A stretch of DNA of 64,000 bases from Taiwanofungus camphoratus. Its lineage: Eukaryota > Basidiomycota > Agaricomycetes > Polyporales > Taiwanofungaceae. Position numbers and translations under genes: made by a program. The notes below the pieces were generated by a model. That model did not search any database, was not told the origin of the DNA, and worked only from the letters and a program-made list of their open reading frames with translations. This document shows, one piece after another, positions 57,141 through 64,000 of this stretch; the first letter of the stretch is position 1; each line of letters begins with the position of its first letter. The stretch lies in assembly GCA_003999685.1 (NCBI GenBank), contig CP021220.1, positions 1,922,001-1,986,000 on the forward strand, read 5' to 3'.

Positions 57141-57372
57141 GGGCCCATCCAACTCTATCACTGGTGGTGCCCCTAGCTCGACCAGTGAGGGGAACTCCCC
57201 CTTCTGTATACGATGCCGACAAATGGGACATTGGAGCCATGACTGCATGCATACCAGTGATGACGATATCCCTTCCGACCAGTCCAACACCCTCCGACCA
57301 CGAGCCAGGGTCAAATCAGAACAAGAGGGGTCAGACGCTGAGGGTTCGATCGTCGGGGCGACGAGTCCTTGA
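56617..57372 (+). CDS. Element D second frame with its own CCHC zinc knuckle
   Basis: 251 codons from ATG at 56617 (MSTHTDPRQLSVYLNHSAARVRDL), overlapping the end of pol by about 520 bp in another frame and ending just before the purine tract. The middle is helix-like (DPYDQWRLAHRTAWALVDAD, LWELTNIYRTLVIVAREAGS). It ends with a gag-type zinc knuckle CIRCRQMGHWSHDC and an acidic, Ser-rich tail. Composition is more protein-like than the overlapping pol tail. It resembles a small gag-like or nucleocapsid protein placed after pol. No family name assigned. Confidence 0.7.
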   Translation: MSTHTDPRQLSVYLNHSAARVRDLAPRVRARHTRAHPYRNIQETVPPLAASDDPYDQWRLAHRTAWALVDADLRPEIDTRLLAWPDLWELTNIYRTLVIVAREAGSLATLERRQTGLGPNGNNPTTWQLATLHIDASRAARNLLAVLMRSPLMGVIDNLIPPRHQARTQAPSVSEGPSNSITGGAPSSTSEGNSPFCIRCRQMGHWSHDCMHTSDDDIPSDQSNTLRPRARVKSEQEGSDAEGSIVGATSP

Positions 57373-57383
57373 GAGGGGGGTAA

Positions 57384-57951
57384 TGTTACAAGGCGATGAT
57401 GGTGCGAACATACATTTTCATTTCTCTTCACTATACCGGACTAGCGGGTCGTGTACACTTACAATTATCACCATTATTCCTGACGGGCTGACCGTCACCC
57501 GCTTAGTTATGGACTGTTCCTCAGAAGGGACCACTTGGGCCTCTGACTTATGGACGCTTAGGTGCTGGTACCTGTGGGAGTGAGGGCTGGCTTGCCCTAA
57601 ACCCACCATAGTAAAGGGGTTGGCTCACTGTGGAGCACCCCAATCTTGTCCTCCTTAGTTACACTGTGTACTTTGGTGCTGTCGTTACCATTTGTACTTC
57701 ACGACTGGGCTTAGGCCTCTATACCTTTGTCTATTCAACGGGTCGCCTAAGACCATCTATATCCTTGTGACTACACTAGGACTTAGGCTGTGACTTAGCC
57801 CGCAACTCTCTCGAGACCGTTGGGCTAGCGGTTGAAGACTTAGACGTGTACTCGTCGTCAGCCAGGCCGACTCCTCGTTTACACTTCACGCCTGACTACT
57901 CAACGACCCCCCGTCACAGTAGTCACCTACGGGCGTAGACCCCCCGTAACA
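57384..57951 (+). repeat. LTR D, right copy (3' LTR)
   Basis: 568 bp, about two differences from the left copy. Confidence 0.95.
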
Positions 57952-57956
57952 GACGG

Positions 57957-59494
57957 CTTTTCATTCCACAGTAATCGGAATGTGAAGAGCTCTGTCATTC
58001 CGAACTACAAGTACAACACGGGACAGTGAAATGGATACGGGCAGTGGTTGCATCGGCTCACCCTGCCCCTTTAAAAATCCTCCATTCCTAACTCCTCGAA
58101 CATCGCCCTTTTCTCATCCGATGAGAGCGTCTTGATGTACGAGCGGAAATCCATGGGGGATCGCGCCTCGGGTTCCTTCGAGGTATTTCTTTGGCCTGTT
58201 TTGGCCGTCTTCTTCGGACACCTGCGCACCACGTGTCCTCCCTTGTGGCAGTAGAAACATAGACGATTGTCCATGTGGTACTTCCTTTCCTTCTCGCTAA
58301 GGTTGCATCCGTCTTCCCACTTCTTGGTGAACGGTGTGGGACGCGGGGTAACGAGTGCGTCCACTTCCATGGGTTCGCCGTAGTCGACGTCGGAGGTAGC
58401 GGAGAGGGTTTGGTTGATCCCTCTGTAGACGGCGTCGAGGTGAAGAACGTCGGTGTACCATTTTTCCATGGAGTTGGGTCGTTCCGTGTTGGTGCGACCT
58501 GCGAGTGTTGTGTAGATCTGGCGGTCCAGACCTTTGATGAAGATCGCCCTCAACATGGGGTAATCGTTCTCGGTGCGTTGGCCTTGGAGGCCCACGATGG
58601 CGTCCTTTAACTTGGCCTTCTCTGCCAGGAGTCGGAACCTCTCCACGTACATCTTTGTACTGACCCTGGTCTTCTTGTTTAGTTGCTTGGCCAGCAACTC
58701 CATTAGCACCTGGTGAGCCCTCTGGACTCCTTCGTGCTCGGGGAACGCGAGTCGCAAGCTTGCCTTGAATACGTCCCAGCTAGCGTAGGGAGCATGCCCT
58801 CCCGCGGCCCGTTCGTAAAACGTATCGCGCCAGATACGTGCGTCCTGCCCTCCTTTCATGAGAGCGACTGTGTAAGCGATTTTTGCATCATCGCTTAACC
58901 CCTGATTGTTGGTGGCAGTGAGGTAGTGCTCCACCCGCTGGAGGAAATGCTCCAGATCTTCTCCTTGCCCGGTGAACGGCTCCGGTGCAGGAATGTCGAG
59001 CTTAAGGGGTCGACTCCCCTGTTGCTGTTGCGCCGAAAGGTGCGCTATGAGCGCCTCGAGCTTCGCCCTGGTCATTGTTGCGATAGTAGCCATCGTGGTA
59101 GGGGTTGTAGGTGTTACGGGTGTGGAAGGGAGGGATGGGAATGTGGGAGTAGTCGGGGTGGCTATCAACGGTGTCGAGGGTATCGACGCGGGAAAGAAAC
59201 CAGCTGGGTCTCTTCCTTCTGGCGGAGGGTTACGTCTGAAATAGGAGGCTAATTTCTCCTGTGCTCGTCAATTCGAAATTGTCCCTGCCCACGCAAGTGG
59301 GGAGTTCAGGTAGATCAGATCGAGGTTCTGATCAACGAAGGTCCAACGAAGACGATCGTACAGAAGCGGCACGTCATTTACTTGAGTCGGCAATCCCCAA
59401 GCGGTGGGGTCGACTGTCTCGATGGTAGACGTGATGTCTAACGGTTAGCCCTACTAGATAAAACTAGGGGCAACTTAGCGGAAGTTCGATCTTT
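57957..59494 (-). pseudogene. Element C gag and 5' leader
   Basis: The gag frame occupies 58071-59168 on the minus strand. It begins with a Thr/Pro-rich stretch and a retrotransposon gag capsid region (LDIPAPEPFTGQGEDLEHFL, ARIWRDTFYERAAGG). It ends with a zinc knuckle CFYCHKGGHVVRRC and the basic, Ser-rich tail. 59169-59494 is leader. Element D interrupts between this part and the protease. Confidence 0.88.
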
Positions 59495-60037
59495 TGATAC
59501 AAACTGGTATCAACGACCGGAAAGCCTCAAACGTGAGGACCTGGCTACTAGAGATAGTAGTGAGGCTTTATGGACACTGCGTATGTCCTCCTGGGCGAAG
59601 TCGATAGAGTCGAGCGAGTACTCAGGTACGAAGCGAGAGGTCGCAAGATACGAGTATAAGATTGCTAGTGGTGACTAGCTACTTGGTAACCAGATCGAAC
59701 TTAAGGTCCGACCCACAAAGTACAGGGCCTTATATACGTATTCTACTCTGCGCACGGACCATGGCACGTGGTCTAAGAATCAGCATGAGTAAGCATAAGT
59801 AAGGCGATATGAGTCATCGGGCCGTATTAGCAATCAGTAAGCGTAAGACGGAATGTGTAAGCGGGGCCCGATATGAGTCATAGTCCATGAGTAACTGGGG
59901 CCCGTACCGTAAGCAGCGATGAATCAAGGCGCTGCGCGACGAAGCTGGGCCTACCCGAGGCCTGTCCTAGAAGCGAAAGGTCATGGGACCGGTCCGAGGT
60001 CCGACCGATAAGATATGCGATAAAAGAAATTGTATCA
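59495..60037 (-). repeat. LTR C, right copy (5' LTR)
   Basis: 543 bp, matching the left copy apart from about two bases. Confidence 0.95.
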
Positions 60038-60932
60038 GTGGCAACATCATATGCGTCTGCAGTGGCCTGATCGCCAGGTCCCAACTGATGACGCGTGTAG
60101 CGATACTGCCCAGACGCCGCGCTAAGGCGGTGCTGGGTGTTCACCAGCTTAGTGGCCGCGCGGGAGCATGCAGCATCCCACCACGACTTTGAGCGTTTGG
60201 ACGGGCGCTTTACTGCCGAAAACTCCATCCATAGTCATTGAAGGTCCCGCTCAAGGCAGTCCCCCATTCATTCAACGCCTTGAGCGCTGCTGAAGTGTGT
60301 AGGGTAATCAGCGAACAGTTTCGCCGTTGCCGTCACGAATTGTTGGGCCGCGTCGCCGGTGCGAGGAATACCCCGCACCGGTTCTGGCTCAACCTCAATC
60401 GGCATCTCCCACCGCAGGACCGCATGGTCGCTGTTGTGGCGGTGTGACATGAGTACATGAAGGTTTTGGCCTTCATAGTACACTGGGTCGATCCATACCA
60501 AGTCAATGACTCCAGGCGTGAGAGCGATATTGTGGGAACGCCAAGTGACTGGACCGTCCTGGGCATTCATCAATACCAGATCGAGTTCGGCCTGGGCCAA
60601 CTCAATGAGGCGGTTAGAATCAGCATAGTGCGGAGGCCGCACCCGAGATCCCGCAGCCCATGCATCCCACAATGGGTGGCGGAGATTGAAATCCCCGCAC
60701 ATACACGCAATAGGTGGAAGCGCGTGGACACGTGTTTCCATATATCGGATAGCATCAAATGTGGTGCTGTCATTGTACACGTTCAGGATATTAAAGTCTC
60801 CAGACGGAAGCTTGAGTGCTACCAAAAGGCAATCCTTATGGGAGATGCTGTGGGTGACAACTTGCGGAGAGGCTGAAGCCCACCGCTTGTTGACATAAAC
60901 GGCAACTCGGGAGTCTTTTGATGCCCCGAGGC
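60038..60932 (-). pseudogene. LINE endonuclease piece (5'-truncated)
   Basis: Minus strand from 60932. Endonuclease/exonuclease/phosphatase fold in its C-terminal two thirds: SRVAVYVNKRW, FNILNVYNDSTTFDAI, CMCGDFNLRHPLWD, PGVIDLVWID, SDHAVLRWEM. The N-terminal part of the domain (usually with QxN and QEP motifs) is missing because the LINE starts here. The frame is disrupted between about 60290 and 60220. It then continues (RSKSWWDAACSRA, ATADAYDVAT) into the RT piece across element C. Confidence 0.88.
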
Positions 60933-60943
60933 ACCTTGGACAG
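60933..60943. repeat. Right target-site duplication of the LINE
   Basis: ACCTTGGACAG, same as 17621-17631; both copies are also followed by TT. It lies directly at the point where endonuclease similarity begins on the minus strand. Confidence 0.9.
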
Positions 60944-61068
60944 TTACGCATACTTTTGTACTTGCTTAGGTGTCCTGCCGGCTTACGAGTCACGTGTGTG
61001 GAGGCGGCAATTGCCGTCAAGGCATACGGCCTCGTTTCCTTTTTGAGCGTAAGTGGGCAGGCCCCTAA

Positions 61069-61392
61069 TAGTGTTGCCGCGAGTCGAGTCGAGTCGAGTT
61101 CGCAAACGACTGAGACGAGTGGCGAGTTGACTCGCGAGTTGGAAAGCTCGGTCGTGTGCTTTTTGGTCATGTGCTGCTTTGGTCCCGTGCTCGTGGGAGA
61201 CAGCTCGTGCCAAAAAATCACGAGGCACACAATTTGAGCCAATAGACAGCGTGGGAAAACTTACATCATCCGCTCGGTCAACTCGACCTGACCCGTGAGT
61301 CGACCAAGCAACTCACTCGCGAGTCGAGTTGACCCAATTTTTGGGCGAGTCGAGTTCAACTCGCGAGTTGACTCGAACTCGCGGCAACACTA
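61069..61392. mobile_element. MITE, copy 2 (TAGTGTTGC ends)
   Basis: 324 bp, ends TAGTGTTGCCGCGAGT...ACTCGCGGCAACACTA, with long internal GAGTCGAG/CTCGACTC palindromes. Same family as 16856-17180. It lies 126 bp outside the LINE duplication, thus in host flanking DNA. No coding capacity; no certain target duplication. Confidence 0.85.
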
Positions 61393-62566
61393 GCCCGTTC
61401 TCCTGAGCTTGAAAGGTAACGGACAAGGCACCGCTTGTCGCAACGATCTCTATCACCAACTGTTACAACGGTCCAAGTGAAACGGTACAAAGCTGAAGTC
61501 CCAGTTTATACCTCAAAGCAGTTACGACATGGCTGCCACAATATAGGCCTGTCCGTCTCATTTATGACCTATACCACGAGCAACCACTGCACAGTTCACG
61601 ACTTCTGGCATTTTTCTCTAGAATGAAAATATTTAATCACTCAGGGACCTTCTAGAAATCAAGAATAAACTCTCCTGAATTTGAGGCACAAGCCAAAGCA
61701 TTGCCACCACTTTAGTGGCTTGGCTGTCATCAGGACTGAGAATTGAGGTCACCATATTAAAGGTACACTCCTTGGCGAAACGTTGTCAGTAGGAACTCCA
61801 ATATGGAAACTTCATCTGGCACAGCAACAAACGTAGTGACGGAGAATCATTCAATTGAAGGCGTTACATAGGTCATTGCCTGGCTCTTCTTCTGCTCGCC
61901 CCTACATAGCTATAGCATATAATGGCAGTGGGGACGATTCTAAACAGAGGTCAGAGGACAACAACACAATTTTGCAATGTCACGAGCGAAAACTGATCGA
62001 AGTTAGTATACCCACATCCTGTATTTCCAAGGCGTTTGTGTACCTTCTACCCTTGGAGATTCTAGGGTTACACAATGGCTACTCCACACCATATCGGGTC
62101 GGGTGGTGCCCAGCTGATTGTTTTGTCTCTGACGAACACAAGCACACAATTTAATGCATATGCACTGATACATGTACCACGTACGCTACACGGTAGCGTG
62201 GACTTTGTCCATACGCTGATCAGTGGAGGATATATCTTAAGGTCTTCTTCGAACAGAGAGCCTCGCTCGCAGCAGGTCCGTCATACGCGATACTCTCGCA
62301 TAGCGCAGCTCACAGTGCGCAAACGGACAACTGTGCCTTCAACAGATCAAGTAAATCCTATGGCGGGGACGTAATTGGAGCACATTGGGCAACCAACGTA
62401 GCGCATATAATGTAATTCCAAGCGACCATAAATGACTGCACGGCTATAATGCTCACATCCTGATTCCTTTACAAGATCATCATGATATTTGCATATTGCC
62501 ATGGCATAAGATATGGTGAGCGTAGAAGAACATGTAAAAACAAGTGGACAGCCTGATAACGATCGT
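61393..62566. other. Gene-poor stretch between MITE copy 2 and RPS16
   Basis: Only short, unpromising open frames on both strands and no recognisable RNA gene. The right end holds the 3' UTR of RPS16. 60944-61068, on the other side of the MITE, is equally empty and, with 17580-17620, represents the pre-insertion locus. Confidence 0.4.
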
Positions 62567-63112
62567 TTAACGGTAACTGTACGGTGGACAATCTCAGCAT
62601 TGCATACTATCTAAGGAGACAGAGAAAAGACACACGATTTTTGTCTGCGGGCACGAGCGCCAGCACCACCGAACTTCTTCGGCTCCATTCTCCTCGGGTC
62701 CGCGATAAGCAATGTTCTGTCGTACGCCACCAGCTTCTTCTTCAACTCCATAGCACTGTATGCGTCGACATACTTGGCGTAATAGGCAACGAGCGCTTTG
62801 GCAATCGCTTGGCGGATAGCATATACTTGCGAGGTGTGTCCACCACCCTTTACGCGTACACGAATATCCATGATCCCGAACGAATCTTCACCGGCGACGA
62901 GAACAGGCTCATATACCTTGAGACGGAGAATCTCAGGGTTCAGGAGGCTGATGGGCGAGCCGTTGATGTGAATAAGACCACGCCCCTCCTTCGCGTGAGC
63001 GACCGCAGTCGCGGTCTGCGATACTGATTAACAAATTCCTTCCACAAGATCAAGCCTTGTAATATACCTTCTTTTTGCCGAATGTCTGCACGGCCTTTGC
63101 TGACGATGCCAT
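62567..63112 (-). CDS. RPS16: Cytosolic 40S ribosomal protein uS9 (RPS16)
   Basis: Small-subunit protein whose C-terminal tail reaches the P-site tRNA. Three exons: 63112-63068, 63015-62636, 62576-62567; sum 435 nt (144 aa), the normal length. Start [15 protein letters not shown], then [56 protein letters not shown], and the basic end [14 protein letters not shown]. The last exon is 10 nt and gives the universally conserved final Tyr-Arg after an intron of 59 bp; reading on without splicing would replace this end. Divergent from the mitochondrial L4 gene. Confidence 0.97.
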
Positions 63113-63485
63113 TTGTTGAAAGAGAGGACTAGCCTGGGTTATGGGCAACGCGAATGGCTATAGAAACAGGAGCTTCAGCATGATGGTGAGGGGCGAAAGC
63201 AGAACGAGAACAAGCAACAGATGTCATCCTAGATGCACAGGCCGGATCCATCCCATTCGAGCGCATTTTCTCCACAGAAACCGTTACAGCAAAACAAGAT
63301 AGCCTTCAACCGCATCTTGGACAGTCGGAAAACATACACTCACCCCTCCGAATGTCTTCTAAAATTTGCAGGACGTATGAGGACAGTCGACAGTGCTGCT
63401 ACCCACTACCTGGTCGAGAACTTTCCCACGCTCACAAATCTGTCCCTACTGCGTAGGCGCTCGTCGCTCGCACACTGCTTCTCAT
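63113..63485. promoter_or_regulatory. Divergent promoter, RPS16 / mitochondrial uL4
   Basis: About 370 bp between two ribosomal protein genes transcribed outward. It includes a pyrimidine-rich stretch next to the RPS16 start. The plus-strand open frame from 63233 has no protein character and is not called. Confidence 0.5.
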
Positions 63486-64000
63486 ATGTTGTCTGCGATA
63501 AGGCGCGCTCTGTGGCAGGCAGGTTGACCCTTTGTCTGTAGATCTGCGTACTGATCTTGTGCTCTGTGAAGCCACCCCGACTTGCTTGTCGCCGACTATC
63601 GACTGTGACGAGTGCTGAGACGCCGTCCGTCACCTCTTTAGCGGCACAACCTGGTCAACATGCCATATCGACACCTTCACCGGGGCTGAGCAAGGCCCCC
63701 GGGGGCACTCCCACAGAGTTTCCCAACGGTACCTACTATGGCTCTCAGGCTCTGTGACGTTGATTCATTTTAAGACTGCACAGCGTCACCATTCGTCAAA
63801 CCTTTATACTTGACCATGTCCTCCCTGGTGCATCCTGGAGAGGCTAGCTCTTCAGCGTCAGATAGTGTTGTGGAACTGGACCCTTTCATTTTCTCGCATC
63901 CTATCCGTCGGGACATTCTACATCTATGCGTCGTGCACTACTTGGACTATATTCGACAAGGAACAGCTTCCACCAAGACACGCGGTGAAGTGCGCGGGTC
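63486..64000 (+). CDS. MRPL4: Mitochondrial ribosomal protein uL4m (L4 family), partial
   Basis: Runs off the right edge. Clear exons: 63572-63728 (PPRLACRRLSTVTSAETPS, a likely mitochondrial presequence region) and 63784-64000, joined in phase (FPN to ASPFVKPLYLT). The second contains the L4 signature FIFSHPIRRDILHLCVVHYL and YIRQGTASTKTRGEVRG. The first exon is uncertain: an ATG at 63486 gives MLSAIRRALWQ, a good presequence start, but joining it in frame to 63572 needs a GC-AG intron or another start. A large-subunit protein of the mitochondrial ribosome. Confidence 0.82.

Larger units (their letters stand above)
51382..57951 (+). mobile_element. Element D: young Ty3/Gypsy chromovirus
   Basis: 6,570 bp with 5 bp duplication GACGG (51377-51381, 57952-57956) inside element C. 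LTRs of 571 and 568 bp start TGTTAC and end GTAACA and differ at about two places. One long pol frame with chromodomain and a second small frame overlap at the 3' side. A purine tract (gagaggggggtaa) precedes the 3' LTR. It looks whole and is clearly recent, younger than element C. Confidence 0.94.
44647..60037 (-). mobile_element. Element C: Ty3/Gypsy chromovirus
   Basis: LTRs of 543 bp at 44647-45189 and 59495-60037, with only about two differences. A 5 bp target duplication GTGGC (44642-44646, 60038-60042) lies in the LINE. Order on the minus strand: gag with zinc knuckle, protease, RT-RNase H, integrase, chromodomain. A purine tract (agtaggggggtaa on the minus strand) precedes the 3' LTR. 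It is interrupted by element D and by a solo LTR of family B; without them it is about 7 kb. Recent insertion, broken by the two insertions. Confidence 0.93.
17632..60932 (-). mobile_element. 5'-truncated LINE (EN-RT-RNase H), host of the whole nest
   Basis: A non-LTR retrotransposon of the fungal Tad1-like type, now in four pieces: 3' end 17632-18336, RNase H piece 40774-41726 (inverted), RT piece 42707-44646, and endonuclease piece 60038-60932. Removing insertions and restoring the inverted piece, about 4.5 kb of LINE remains. The 5' end is truncated inside the endonuclease domain, which begins directly at SRVAVYVNKRW. Piece order and reading frame match across each insertion site. The frame is lost at least near 42880 and between 60290 and 60220, so the LINE is dead. 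The tail is A-rich on the minus strand, and an ACCTTGGACAG duplication flanks the element. Confidence 0.9.

Noticed and set aside
60944-61242. Upstream continuation of the LINE endonuclease frame
   Set aside because: The frame stays open past 60932, but endonuclease similarity stops exactly at the target duplication and the rest runs through host DNA and the MITE.
63233-63541. 102-codon plus-strand frame upstream of mitochondrial uL4
   Set aside because: Random-looking composition in a divergent promoter; no similarity recognised.

Overview
The window is nuclear DNA of a filamentous basidiomycete, most likely an Agaricomycete. The host genes are packed closely, cut by many 45-60 bp introns with GTGCGT/GTAAGT-type donors, and have strong basidiomycete-like protein similarity (ADP/ATP carrier, ESF1, EED, SIZ/PIAS, uS9). 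Exon models below were built by eye from splice sites and reading phase; every complete model sums to a whole number of codons.

Left arm (1-15536): an ordinary gene-dense stretch. In order: mitochondrial ADP/ATP carrier (-), SIZ/PIAS SUMO E3 ligase (-), NudC-like CS-domain chaperone (+), nucleolar ESF1 (-), a secreted precursor made of six KEX2-bounded repeats (+), an EED-type WD40 subunit of Polycomb complex PRC2 (-), complex I subunit NDUFA11-like (+), and a RAP1-like BRCT/Myb protein (-). 15537-17620 is gene-poor and holds a 325 bp palindromic MITE.

Centre (17621-60943): a 43 kb nest of retroelements. Its outer frame is a single 5'-truncated LINE on the minus strand (endonuclease, RT, RNase H), bounded by an 11-13 bp target duplication whose two copies now lie 43.3 kb apart. 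Four LTR elements and two solo LTRs sit inside. Element A (18337-40773) and element B (28084-40160, inside an LTR of A) are related Ty3-like elements with 4 bp target duplications and the same primer-binding site. Each carries, downstream of integrase and on the opposite strand, an extra gene with a Zn2Cys6-like cysteine cluster. Element C (44647-60037) and element D (51382-57951, inside C) are Ty3/Gypsy chromoviruses with 5 bp target duplications. A solo LTR of family A and one of family B complete the nest. The LINE segment carrying RNase H is inverted, and is flanked by opposite copies of LTR A, which points to LTR-LTR recombination.

Right arm (60944-64000): a second copy of the same MITE family, a gene-poor stretch, and a divergent pair of ribosomal protein genes: cytosolic uS9/RPS16 (-) and a mitochondrial uL4 gene (+) that runs off the window.

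The most noteworthy items are the shared antisense cysteine-cluster gene of elements A and B, the KEX2-type repeat peptide precursor, and the fully readable history of the nested block including the inversion.
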